Shown here piece by piece: positions 44,215 through 57,044 of a DNA stretch of 64,000 bases. Each line of letters starts with the position of its first letter. Positions within the stretch are counted from its first letter, which is position 1. The translations under genes were made by a program, and so were the position numbers. The notes below the pieces were generated by a model. The model ran no database searches, was not told the DNA's origin, and saw nothing but the letters and a program-made list of their open reading frames with translations. Source of the stretch: Siderastrea siderea (lineage: Eukaryota; Cnidaria; Anthozoa; Scleractinia; Rhizangiidae); contig OZ034967.1 in assembly GCA_964030785.1 (NCBI GenBank), positions 58,239,665 through 58,303,664 on the forward strand, written 5' to 3'.

Positions 44215-46114
44215 AATGGGCGAAAGCTACCTCGCATATGGAATATTGACGCTCAACGACAAAGGAGTAGTCTCCTTCGCAGCCGTTTTTAGGGTCGTCA
44301 CGCAACGCTCCTCCTAGGAAGAGAGGAACTGCTCATATTCGAAAGAAATTCACATCTATTGTTCAAAACTTCCTATTCCGAGGGCTTGTGTCCGGGGAGT
44401 TTAGTCACCATGTTCACAACGTTTCTAAATACAGCAACATGGCAATCTGCGCTGAAATCATTGTCTACATACATGTACAGCATTAGGAAGTTCACCCGGT
44501 AAAGAAACAGGCATAACCAGAAAGAGCGAATTTATCAACCGTTCCAAGTTACAAAACAAACGGGTCAAAACTTGCTTACAATGATGTTTTCATTTACAGT
44601 CGTTTGTACAATGATATGTCTGGCTGGAGCAAATATTTTCGTTCGTTACAGGCGACAGTTATAAAATGATTTATCTCAGCGGAAAGTCCAGTGCTGTACT
44701 ATATTCAACTTTCGAAAAAGTGCTTTAAAAAGGAGATTTTCGTCTCCTTTTCATGACACAACTTTATCGAAATTTGAATGTAGTTCAGCAAACTCACCGC
44801 CAAGATAAATCCCTTAGTAGTAACTGTTGCCTGTAACGCGCCAAAGTAGACCAAGACTTCCTAATGCGTGACGTAAAACATTGCCCTACAGTGATCTACA
44901 GTCACGAAATGCAAGTCAAAACTCCAGAAAACTACCTAAAGCTCTCAGATAGGCCTGAGCATTACTTTAAAAGTATACCATTTTTACCTGGTACATTTAA
45001 CGTCTTAGATATGTCCACAAAAGGTTATTGTTTCGCCGTCTCTTGCTTTCTTAGTGGATGCGCACCGTGTATTGATTTTCTTATCATCACTTCGCTATTG
45101 GTCAACCGTTATAAAGTCAAACAAAACAATTGAACTGTAGATAAAAATTTCATTCAATTTAATTTGAACTCTAGGACTGTACAATGAATAATTCATCTTT
45201 TCAGCGTTGTTGCTGAGGTAAAGTCTTGTAACTTTCTTTATGGGGGAGTAAAAAAATCTCACCAAAAAGCCCAATAAGTCAAAGGTGCAATGCAGCCTTT
45301 ATTTCTCCATGAAAATAAACAGCAACTAAAATTCTCTGTTCTAGAGATGCATCATCTGTCCATTTCACCTGCAAGGAAACCCATATATGTAAATTCAGTT
45401 AAGAGGAACAGTCATTGCAGGACAACTGTTAGTATCCTTAACACAAGGATACACTACACATGCATTTGTAGCCTCCAGTACAGAGTCCTCCTATTTAAAG
45501 ACACGGTAAAAGCCGACCAGACTGAGGTTTATCATGTACATTACGATCCATCTGCCGGCCAGATAGTTAATGGTCAGCTAGTCAATTAGTCACAGTCAAA
45601 TCAGCAAATCAGTCAGTCACTTAGTCTGTTATCTGAAAGTCAGGCAGCCCAAAAATTCCTCCATCCATCAATCAAACAGTAGGTCAGTCAGTCTGTAAGC
45701 AAACAGAGATTCGAGGATCTCTTCCACCAACAAGAACACTTCAAATAATATACTACACTGCCAGTCCGATAACTGGCCAATACAATGACCTGGATTGTAC
45801 ACAACAGTGCTATTGTGATTGACTAGAGAGATGAACTTCTTATAAGGGAAAACCGTTAGGCGTATGTGTGGGGTTGGCAATGTAAGTGGGTCGCTTCTTA
45901 TGTAACGTGTTGGAGGCGTCTATTAGCACAGATTTCACTGCAACTAGTGAGATCTGTCAAAGCCCTTGGGGGATTCAGACTACAATGTTAGTGTACCTTG
46001 TACTTGCAGAATGATTCAGAAAGGAAGGGAATGCACAACACAACACATATACCAGGAACATACACACATAAAATAAAATAAAATCCACCTTGATGGTCCA
46101 CAGGAACAAGCGAC
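44215..46114. other. Intergenic region downstream of PNISR
   Basis: No exon found. A degenerate CAGTCAGT/AGTCA-type tract spans about 45560-45700. A frame at 44864-45133 (89 codons) has no recognisable domain. AAAATAAAATAAAAT at about 46070-46084 is a simple repeat beside the PNISR stop codon. No AATAAA was confidently placed for PNISR on the minus strand. Confidence 0.4.
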
Positions 46115-49100
46115 TCACGCCTTACGTTTTCTGTCCTTCTTACCGTCCCTTTCAGAAGAAGAACTGGAAGATCTTCGCTTCCGCCGATGCTTCTTTTCTG
46201 AATATTCTCGACTATGTTTTGAAGACTTATGCCTACTAGAAGTTCTGCTTTCAGTGTCACTGTCAGATTCGCTGACGCTCTTCTGTTTCTTTTTGCTACT
46301 GCTGTGTTTCCGTGGGGACCTACTTCGTGAACGGCTTCTTTTCCTGTGCTGCCGATGATGTCTCCGTCGGTGCTTGGGTGACGAGCTCTCGCTTCTTTCT
46401 CTTTGACGATGCTTTTTCCGATGACTTTTATGGTGAGCTGAAGCAGAACTCGAGCTCTCACTAACAGAAGATGAAGGACTCCTATGTCGCCTTTCCTTTT
46501 TGCTGCGCTTCTCACTAGAATCGCGAACTTTTAGTTGTTTACGCTCTTCCTCTTCTTCCTCGTCATCACTTGTTGTTGAAGCAGCTTCATGTTTTTGCAC
46601 TTCCCTGCCAGGATGGCTGCGGGAACGGCTTCTTCGTGTATTTCGATTCTCATCTTTGTCGGCACTGAGATGTTTTCTGTCCTCACGATCTGCATACGAC
46701 CTTTCACCACCTGATTCCTGTTCTGATTCGCTCTCGCTGTCTGAGCCGTAACCGCCCAGTCCTAAAACAGAAATTCAACAATTCCTGCTTAATAAATACA
46801 GGGGAATTGGTTTTCAAACTGAAAGGAAAGCCCCCTAGTCGTAGTGAGAAAATTGAACGACTTTGTTTAGTTCTCTCCCTTTTTTTTTTTGCAGAAAGGA
46901 ATACCCTTGTCATACTCTTAAGCTCCCAAAGCCCAACGCAGTCATGAACTGTGGGACAACATTTCGTCTCTGTGGGTTAAATCCTACAGTGAAACAAAAG
47001 CTTTGAAACAAAAGCTTGAAACAAAAGCTTTAGAGCAGCAAAGGTGTTTCTCACTCGTGATTTCTGTGGCAAAAAAAAAAATGTCAAGTGTGACCATCAA
47101 ATGAAAGCCGAGCTGCAGTGCTGTTTAGTTTGCTGCACAACGTCATTCTGTTGGACGCACTGCTTTACCCTTGTAGCTGCGCCCGCCTCGATTAGCTTCT
47201 GCTATTTGCGGGCGGAACCGGATCTTCATTTATAAGTATTTAGTACTTAGTAATTCTTGTATTTAATAACTTACGTATTTTAGTGAATTTGTTGTGAACA
47301 AATTGTTAGTTTGTTCTCTTACTGTTGTCAGACCAAAGCAATTAATTTTACAAAATTGTCTGTCGCATCCACAAGGCCAGAGTTTCCTGTAATAGCTGAT
47401 GACTAGCAAAATTCATCGTATATGTTATGAACCGTCACTCCACCCAGGGTGTCGAAATGCCAGTGAATGTCGTCACAAACAGTCCTTCTTGGGACTACAT
47501 TCACCCAGAACAATCATACTTCACTGACTTAAAATTTACTGTCTTCATAAAGTTAGACTGCCTTATTCTCTGCCTTCTTCAAATTAACATGTACATGTAT
47601 AACATTCAAGTAATAACTGAAGTGTTCTCTCCGATCTTGAAAAAAAGGCACCAAGTCAGTCATTATGACTAAAGCACATTATTTTGTACATGCACAGCTA
47701 CCACTAAAATTTGCTAACAGTCGTGTTTTTTAATACGGTAGAGGTAGTTGCTGTAACACAAGCTCCCTACCTAAAAATGTCTGCAGTTTCAAAAAAACAA
47801 CTTATTACTTCAATCACAGGGCTTATGTACATTTCTGCCAAATTGACCATTAAGTGCATACTTACTTTTTTGGTAAAACACAAGTGGCATTTTTTTACTG
47901 ACACTAATACTCTATTGTTTGATTGATGATTTGGCAACAGAAAAGTTAGCCATACCAGTGTTAACAGTAAGCCACTGTCAATTTAAAAAATTCCATCTAC
48001 ACGTCTAACAAACATTTAAAAACACAAAACACAAGGTGATAATAAAAATATTTACCTAAATAGCCCCCTTTCCCTCGAAGAGCATCTAGGCCTCCAGAAT
48101 GCTGCAACTGCCGAGCAGGACCTATAAAAATGTTTGAAATGTCAGAATATACATAAGTATGTATGACCAAATGATACTTGCCAAATAACACCAACTAGCA
48201 AGACTAGGAGAGTACCTCTGAGTGCCTCATTATAAGTCTCCTGAGCAATTTTTTTCATCTCTTCATTAGTTACCGTTAATAGAACCTCCGTCAGCAGTTT
48301 GCGGATATTTACCATCTAAAATCATAAGAAAGAAGCAGTCAAAATCAGGAATTTTACATTTTACAGATATGCGACCTATCAATACAAACAGTACCCGGTA
48401 CACAAGGACTTCAATTTGATGGCATCATGCCCAGCAGACAATGATGACAATTACAATAACATTTTCAGTTACATGTATTTAGAGCAATGACACTTACAAT
48501 TACATTACAGGTGTAAATTTATGCAAACAAGTCTTATTCACGTTGACAAGAGATTACTTAGACAATCAATGGTTTATGAGAAAGTCAAAGAGAAGTACAT
48601 GAAGTCAAGGCATGTCAAATCTCCCAATCTGTGCAATTTAAATAAATCCTCCCAATCTGTGCAATTTATACTTCTTTCATTTTACTTTTGTACCCTGTAC
48701 TGCTTGTGTACTGACAATCAAATTACAAGGGATGAGGTGCAACAGTACATTTAGCCTACAATGTGACTAAGAAACCACCTTCCCTAAGAATTATTTTTGA
48801 ATGTTCACTGTGTCGTGACCAATCAGATGCAAGATTAAACCACAACAAACAAAAATAATTCCCCTTGCGGTTTGTTCCTGTAGTTTATTCCTTTTTTTCC
48901 TTGCTGTTTTTTTCCTCAAACACAATAAACATTCCAGAAATAACTCTATCGTTTATGGTTTTTTTTAGCTGCACAGTAAATGCCTCACAAATGCCAGGCT
49001 CCTCCCCTCACCTGCACCACCCAGTGGCAAATGCTAATTTAGTACAACAAAAGTGAATATTGTGGATGAGAGGTGCAAAGGAAAAAAACAAGTACAACTA

Positions 49101-52100
49101 CATGTAAGCTTTCTAAAAAATCCCCTAACAATACAAAAAAACTGAAATACTGCAGTAACTTATTAAAAATTTAAAAACGTTCTCTGGTTAAAAGAATTTA
49201 AAACGGTAAGCTTTGGCTACCAGTCTGTAGCCTTTGCTGAACACTAAAATGAAAAGCGAAAATTACAATTTTGAAGACTACGTTTGTTTGGAGATCCATG
49301 AGCTGTCTAAATTTTGGAGACGGGAATTCTTGTTGGAGAGTTTTAAAGGGTTTTGACTGTTGAATTGTGCTGTCTGTGCATGACGTCCTTAAGTGTAACC
49401 TTTCAAATGAATGCTATCCTAAGTGTGAAAATTCAAATGAAAGCTGTTGAGCAGTTTATTCCCATGATGTGGTTTATCACACTGTATACAGGCTTCTGAT
49501 ATTACGCGAGGGTGTGATTTTGCACAATTGACCTACATAAAATCGCACTTAATCGCACAATTTAGTGATAGCCACACCATTTTTGAAAAATCGCAACAGT
49601 CTAACATGCAATTTTTGCCCTCATAATGTATGAATGTCATGTCTACCTATTTGAGCACATGATAGATCTTTCTATGGCACACTTTTAATTCACAGTCCGA
49701 TTTTCAGAGAATTTTACAAGGATACAAGCAACATGTTTTGACTCACGATCGAAAGGCTTCGTAACCAACTTGACTGGACTCTTTCGTAGTGAGAGGTAAC
49801 CATTTCCAGATGTGAATGTAATTTGTACTTTTTTTGTTAACGAAAAAACATTTTTCATGCAGTAAATGCTGTTAGAGTCAGAAAAACGTGTTTTCCCTGC
49901 TTCTGATACCTCCAAGTAGAAACACTAGGTTCAAACTAACTGAGAAAAATTGCATAATCTGTCGCACAATTGGCCTTCTTTTGCCACTTGTCTCAATTTT
50001 CCCGCACCCTATCAGAAGCCCTGTCAGTATAAGGCTGGTTCTAACTTTTGTATTAAGTCAGTTTTTTAAGTCCTAAAGTATGACAACTCAAATAAAAGCT
50101 GTTGAGAACTTTCCTGTGCTACTCCTCAAATGCAAATTTGTCAAATTTGAATGTTGGTATTATAAGTGTCTAAGGTGGTCCTGGACCCTAATTAAGTGAT
50201 TTTTTGAACATTTCCACTGGGAATAAAATGTGACTAATATTAGTCCAAAAACTATGTAATTACCACAGCTTATACAAAATTTTATCAAGAGTCCAAAACC
50301 TAAAGCTGTTTTTTCAATTAATGTAAGGAATTTGTGGAATCTGAAGAATTTAAGGGTGCCATTGTGACTGCCATTTTAACATAAATTAGACATCACTGAA
50401 AGGGGGTTTGAACATTTGTAGCGAGAATTGATCAAAGACATAAAACACTATAACAAAACTTTTCACTGGAGTGCGTCAAAAGAAGTGAAAAAGTAACAAT
50501 TTTAGGAGCAAAAATTGAAATTTTGATTTGTAATGAATACATTGCCTTGTCACGCAAACAGCATTGAACATCTCATGTTGCACTACAGTGAAAACTTTTG
50601 TAATTATACATATTTGAAGCCTGCCAAGTTTGGTAGCAAATAAATAAATCATACAGGGGATATTCTGTCTACAATGAGTGTATATTTATGTCACAAGCGC
50701 CCAAATTGTTCAAAAAACGCCATAATTTTTTGTAATTCCTTCTCCGGTCGATTCTAGCATGATCTTTGCCTTGCCGCCATGTTTTCCAAGCCAGCAATAC
50801 ATATTTCCAGCGGTAAATTCCAAAATTTTGCTCTATATAAGGTCTTTCTGCCCTTATAAATAGAGTCTATTTTCCTGCGAAACCAATCAGAAGCGCCAGC
50901 ATAAACAATGACACCTTCCCTTGGCAACTGACATCGTGACTTGCATTGTAAAATTACGAGTTATTATACGAAATAGAAAAGAACCTTGGCTTTTTGATGA
51001 AACGAAGCTTCCATAGATATTTGTAAACACTAATTGTATTTTGCAAAGGACAAGATTGTGATTTCTCTAGCCCCCAGGACCACCTTAAGACACAGCAGTC
51101 ATGCACAAGTTGCAAAAACTTACAAGTTCTTGCTGCTTTTCCTCCTCTGTCTTCTCCTCTTCTTCCTCGTCTGATGACTGTGCCTTCTTATGCTTTGGGG
51201 ATGCCTTCCTGGAGTGATGATCTTTGACAGAGGAGCTCTTACTTTTACTCTCATGGTCACTTTCTTCATCAGATGACTGATGGCTTCCCTTTTCCACTTC
51301 ACTCTCCTTCAGTGATAGAATTGAAACATACCAGTTAGTGGGTGGGGTAATCCAGCACTTCTAAACCTCCACTAACAACAGCGAATTTATGCAACGTTTA
51401 TCAACATTTTTGCAATATTATTCCAAACACCTCTTGGACTTTGAACATTGAAACTTTTGTCTTAAGTACCCAATCAAGGAGTACAAGGTTCATTATTGAT
51501 CAAAAACAAGAACTGAAATCCTCCCATATCATCTTGTATTTTGTACAGTATCCTAAAGGGTAGGGTGAGAGGGCACAAAATTCCACTGCATAAGATCATG
51601 AGATCACCCAATTCCTCTTAAAAGAAGTGTAGGTCAATTATGAAAGAAATCCTCATAAACTATGTTTGGTATTTTGGATGTAACGCATATCAAATAGGTA
51701 ATATACAATGTCTTTGTGAGCAATAAACTTTTTTTGGAAATCTCTACATCTAAATTCTAGGAAAAAATAGCCATTGAAAAAACCACCCTGCAAAGGCCTA
51801 GGTGCTGGATTCATAAAGCCCTCCTAAATGCATATTTATCCTAATAACGAATAAATAATAATTGCTATCCTAATAATTCTTGAGGAACAATATTAATGGA
51901 TCATTTTAACGTACATGTAGGAGAGCTTCATGGACCATCTCCCAGTTTTCCAGTGTTCATTTTATGAGATTTTATCACTGACAATAAAGGCATACCTCGT
52001 CAGAATCATTGGTCTTAGGAGAGCGCACCGGGGAATTTACTTTGCCATGATCATAACCAGCTATGCTGGATGCTGACCCCGACAAATTCAGGTTGGATTT

Positions 52101-55000
52101 CTTCGGCTCCTCGTCATTTTCCTGTCCCTGCTTCTTCTGTTTTTGTTTTTCCAACTTTTCAAGGCCTTCTCTTATCCACAAGGGTAGAGCTTTTTTCTTC
52201 ACATCTACAAAATGAAGAAAATTAGAAAAAGCTCAGTATGATTTTTATTGTACATTCTCCTAGACCACAGAATTGTACACAGTAAGTAATGTGCCACTAT
52301 GTTGTGTAAATAGTTTTAATTATTGGTTGTAATGTACACTTGAACACAACTCACCTGTACTACATGTGTGCATGTGGTAAGGGATTCATGTCTCATTAAA
52401 CTTGGTTTTTAACTAAAAAGTTCTAATGCATTTCTTACTCAAACCTTCACATAAATATTGTTGTCACAACATTGTACATATCAGTTATGATTTTAAATTT
52501 CACTGAAATTTTGTAAAACTGACCAGAACTCAACATTATTTTCCAAAGGAAGTCATAATCACTTCCATTAAAATAGTCTATGTTTCTTCCAGGACTTACA
52601 TGTACAAAACGTACCCCATCCTATGAGGTAAACACTTACCGCCTAGTCCACTTAAATCAGGTACAGAATCAACTGGAGGATGATGACCTTTAGGTTTACC
52701 ATGTTCGTGCGCAAACCTATGATGTCGTTCCATTTCGTAAGGGTGCTGATGATAATAATGACTATCAAACTGAGGTTGATAATCATAAACCTGTGCTCCA
52801 GGAACAAGAGGGCCTTGGTGGCCGTAATCAAGGCTCTGCCCATGACCGTAGTCAATGGGTTGAGGAGCGACATGGCTGTACTGTGGGGGTGGTGGGCGGT
52901 TGAAGCCATGGTTATGATCAAACGTTTGCATTCCAGGAAGTGCAGGTGGTGGTTGGTGATTGTAATCTTGAGTGATGGTGGCATGCCTTTGTCTTTCTTC
53001 CTGATGTTCAACACGGCTGTGGTCATTATCTGCTTCAACCTCTGCTCTATTTGTCTCATCAGCTTCATCATCCATGGCTACTGTTTCAATATTATCACCC
53101 ATTTGGCTGCTTTCCTCACTTTGCCACCCTGGGATTGGTGGTTCACCTGATTCCTCTGGAGGGAGGGGTGGTGCATCAACCTCTGGGTGAAACTGTTGAC
53201 TGTCAACACTAACCGGGGGTGGCTGCCCCATATGGACTTGTGCATCTGGCTGGTAACCACCATAAACTGGTTGCTGATGCAGTTGAGAATGGTCCACCTG
53301 TGGTTGTGGCTGTTGCTGGTAGTACTGTGCCATCTGCTCCTGTGCCATTCTCTGCTGTGCCCATAGCGCTGCCTTAGCTGCCCAATCTTGACTTGAGTCT
53401 GCAAGTTAAAAATAGTTTGACCTCTTATCCCAAGAACAAAGAAAATAATTTGACTTTTCTTCCACTGAAGCACTGTACAAAATTTGTAAAACTTTTGTAT
53501 CTCTTAAAAGACAACAGAGATAATTTATGATTCCAAACAAGGAAAAAATCCATTGTTTTGAAATCTTGTCAGCGTTCTGACAAATGCCAAAACATCAACC
53601 AGACAATGGTTGTGAGAAAATTTATGCAATACCATGAGAAAAGGATACATGTGCTTCCTCATAAATGTTTTCTGGTGATGTTAACTTCACAATAATACCT
53701 TGCTAATATATTTACTCTCGGTATGTTTGAACAGCTGTTCTTTGGGGGCAATGAACTGAATGACCAAAGGAATATTAAAAAAATTGTAGACAAGTCTCAG
53801 TACACCAATGCAAGTTTTTAACTGTAACCTTTTAAGCCCTTGATAAGGAAAATTTTTACACACTTTTACCATCCAATTAACTTAGCACCAAATTCTGTGA
53901 AACTTAACTTTCTCCACCGGTAAATTACAAATACAGTGTAGAAAACCCAACAGTTGCAGCAGAAATTTTGACCTTGTCAGCAAGATTTTACACCAATGAG
54001 TCAATATGACAACAAATAATAATACTTTCATTTCTAAGCCAAGAATGAATGTCCAGGCATTCAGTTGTTTGTTTGAAATTACTGGGGAAACCCTACAAAA
54101 ATATTAATTGGTTATTTCCAACCTGCAGAAAAGGAGGACAGTGAAATTACACTTTGTAGGGTACAAAGAGAACAGAGATTAACTGCGTAAAACCAGAGAT
54201 ACATACACAAAGGCTCTGCCCTCTTGTATCATTCTTTTTATAATCCAATGATCGAAAAATTTTCATATACCAGTGTGTGTCTGGACTAATAGGCAGCAAA
54301 AGCTTTCGTTTCAGCCATCACCACACAGCAGGAGCTTTTATTTTAGCCAAAGAAGTGCCATAATAAAAATGTGTTCAAAGCAACACCGTGGTCAAAATGC
54401 TGGTTTCTACTGCTACAGTACGAAGTACTTTCCTTCCAAAAATGCCTTGTCCAAAAGTTAGTAAATAGAACAATAATAGTCTTTCAAATTTGCATGGAGA
54501 AAATGTGACAGATCACTGCATTTTGTTTCTGTATTAATGTCAATCTCTTGTTCTAAGGCAGCAAAGGACATTAATAAAGAGGTTTCTTGTTTTACTTTCA
54601 CCATAGTTCTGGGAAATGCTCTAGGAAACAGGTTCACTTTTTCCCGTTGAAAACTTGGGTTGCAACATATTTTGCTGTTCTTCAGTGCTTGAAGAAAGCT
54701 AACACTTTATCTTACCCTTCTGTGCAAGCTCCCCTGGAATTGTGCTTGCCTAGGGCAGTGTCTTGCTAGGTCAAATAGCTAAATAATATTATTTTCTTTT
54801 GACTTACAGCTGTTTTATAAATTAAAATGATACTCAGAGGATCGCTTGCTGGTCAGGTAAAGGTATACAAAGACAAAAATGCCCGACAGCAAAATCCACT
54901 TGTCCCGAACAACTGCAAGGGACATTTTGTGAGTGCCAAGATACGCTTCCAACCCCACAGCAAATAATTGCAATGCTTACCTGCTGGTGGAGTTTGATAC

Positions 55001-55047
<47 letters not shown>

Positions 55048-55071
55048 TTGTTGATGTCCACCTGCCCACAT
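46115..55071 (-). CDS. PNISR: PNISR (PNN-interacting serine/arginine-rich protein), seven coding exons
   Basis: Coding exons in transcript order: 54981-55071, 52640-53398, 51996-52204, 51124-51306, 48216-48315, 48056-48121, 46115-46761. Total 2,055 nt, 684 residues; phases agree at every junction. Diagnostic blocks: N-terminal MW...QQWWPMSYNYQYQ, then SSQDWAAKAALWAQQRM (~32-48), a Pro/Gln/His-rich stretch, LPLWIREGLEKLEKQKQKK (~289-307), the acidic EEEEEKTEEEKQQEL, then RKLLTEVLLTVTNEEMKKIA (~418-437), GLGGYGSDSE (~470) and an Arg/Ser/Lys-rich tail to the end. In vertebrates PNISR binds pinin and sits in nuclear speckles with splicing factors. A 5' UTR exon probably ends at 56076 (donor GTGAGC on the minus strand). 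The acceptor of exon 4 (51306) was chosen for phase among nearby AGs. Confidence 0.93.
46989..47034. repeat. Tandem repeat, GAAACAAAAGCTTT unit
   Basis: Three consecutive units of 13-15 bases, each carrying a HindIII-type AAGCTT. Lies in PNISR intron 6. Confidence 0.9.
48623..48670. repeat. Two-copy tandem repeat, 28-base unit
   Basis: CTCCCAATCTGTGCAATTTA occurs twice, separated by AATAAATC. Lies in PNISR intron 4. Confidence 0.9.
50166..51093. mobile_element. TIR element in PNISR intron 4
   Basis: GTGTCTAAGGTGGTCCTGG at the left mirrors the complement of the right end, GTGTCTTAAGGTGGTCCTGG. The ~930-base interior is AT-rich and non-coding. Its right end lies just 31 bases from PNISR exon 4, so the element occupies the intron's 5' edge. 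Confidence 0.7.
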
Positions 55072-57044
55072 CCTCAAAACTAGATGGCCTAGCTAGCTAT
55101 GGAAGCATTCAAAATCATGTCTGAAGTTCAAAACCCCCAACAACTCTCCACACAAATACATAAGCTTAGTTATATTTAATGGCCACAATATTGAGTATCA
55201 CACAAATTACAATCTGAATGATGCGTCTGTTACTTAAAAACATGTGCTTCAATTGCACAACTTCACCCCTATTGAATGACAAGAGAACGACCAGTTGCAA
55301 TCAAAATGTTTTCAAACACAATCAGATACATTACAATATATCAAGATAACTTGACTGTCAGGTAAATACACAAAATAATGCGTTAAAATTTCAAAATTTC
55401 TACAGTTTTTCCCGCGACAAAGTTATCATTTCCCGCCATGAGACGTAAGCCACGTCGAGCTACGGTGTAGCTACAGGCGAAACGCATTTTGTTTCGTTAC
55501 AGATCCTGGGATGCCAATCATAAGCATTAAACCTTTCTTGGCTTCCCGTTTCTTGTCAAATAATCATTTTAAAGCTTACAAGCTTTGTGAAACGGGCAAA
55601 ATACTTCGCGAAATGTTAAAGTTCAGTTCATCAAATGCCGACGCGACCCAAGTTTGGCCTCGCCATCTTTGAAGACTTGGCGCTCCAGATCGCCTTACAG
55701 AGCAATCTTTCCTACCTGTATCGATAGATCCAACAAAATTAAGTCTGTCACCTTTTTTTCTTGCCGAGAATAGTGGAAAAAGTCACATGGATGCTGTAAA
55801 AGGCGTGAAAATAGTGAATTTCCAACACAAAACAACAACTCGCGCCTCAATCTGTGGTATAATGATTCGCTTAGAGGGGCCTCAATCCAATTGACTCTAA
55901 TGTCGTAAACTCATTCTCAGGCCCTGCCCAGGAGGACTACAAGAAAGGGCCCTGGGAACACAAGACATTCAGTTCCCAGCGAGGAGAATGAAAGTCACTG
56001 GAAAGTGATGTATTGTTATCGTTGCTGAAGCTTTTCTGACCACGGTTTAGTATGTAGGTTTCGCTTTGTGCTCACCTGCAGACTGACGAAGAAAGGAACT
56101 AGCAAAATACTCATACGATCCGAGAGTGCTGAGAACTAGCCGAGGCGAACTTGACGCTGTATAGCCAGTTCATCTGCGCGTTCTTCCACTTCCAAGATTC
56201 GCTTGACGACCCTTGACGAGCGGACGCAATATCTATACGATTAATAAAATTAACTTAAGACACGTTTCTTGCATCTGAAAACGTTTCCATTTTAGATGTA
56301 CTAAACCTTTCCATAACCAAACTCCAGACGGTGTTTGACTAGACTGCCAGCACTTCCTCATTTGTCTCGGGAATCCTCGAGCAAGACGCAAACGACGCGC
56401 GTGTGACAACGGTTGGCCGCGCGATAACTCGATCGATGGGAGCTTGTCACTTTGCAACCTACGATCATCGACGATCAGGCTATATTTTCGTCTTAAGTGG
56501 TAAACCTTTTACTAATTCGAGAAACAGAGAACAAAATGAGAGCCAATTTATTACTTTTGTTTTGTTTTTGGGGGTAAAGTCACGGCAATTGGCCAAGTCA
56601 GTGCTAAAATTTGGCTTGATTCTCGATGATTCGGTTCGGTCAGTTCCGCTTGTTGCAAGAGGGAAACAACCAGGACTGTTAGTAGTGTTGGCTTAGCAAC
56701 GGTGTTAAAGCGATCGCAGCATTTTCGTAGTAAACAGTAATGTTTTGGTAGGCGAAGCCGATATACGAAGGACTGTTCGATCAAGATTGAGGATAATAGA
56801 TTGAGGATAATTCTGAAGCCCGTCAGAGAACACTCTAAATGCAATTGGAAGCACATTGAACATTTTTTTAAAAGAAACCCTAACCGTAGTTGAAGTGCGT
56901 GGCTTAGCCCGATACAAGTATGGAATTGGCGAAAGCAGGGGCGAATGCCACGCGAGGGAAACTCGCGTGGGTCTTGCTGCAGCCCTGTGTACCACGTGAC
57001 TTAACCTTAGTGATGACGCGGCTAATGGAACGTGTTAGATATCG
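55072..57044. other. Head-to-head promoter region, PNISR and the 57045 gene
   Basis: PNISR is transcribed leftward and the putative gene at 57045 rightward. GC content rises and CG dinucleotides become more frequent around 56100-57000. A likely non-coding PNISR exon with donor at 56075/56074 is included. No TATA box is obvious. A shared bidirectional promoter is inferred from layout alone. Confidence 0.5.

Noticed and set aside
46500..46751. Plus-strand Ser/Arg/Phe-rich frame
   Set aside because: Antisense to the Arg/Ser-rich tail of PNISR; the low-complexity codons create open antisense frames.
52680..53150. Plus-strand 156-codon frame and minus-strand 139-codon frame
   Set aside because: Shadows of the large PNISR exon 2 in other frames.
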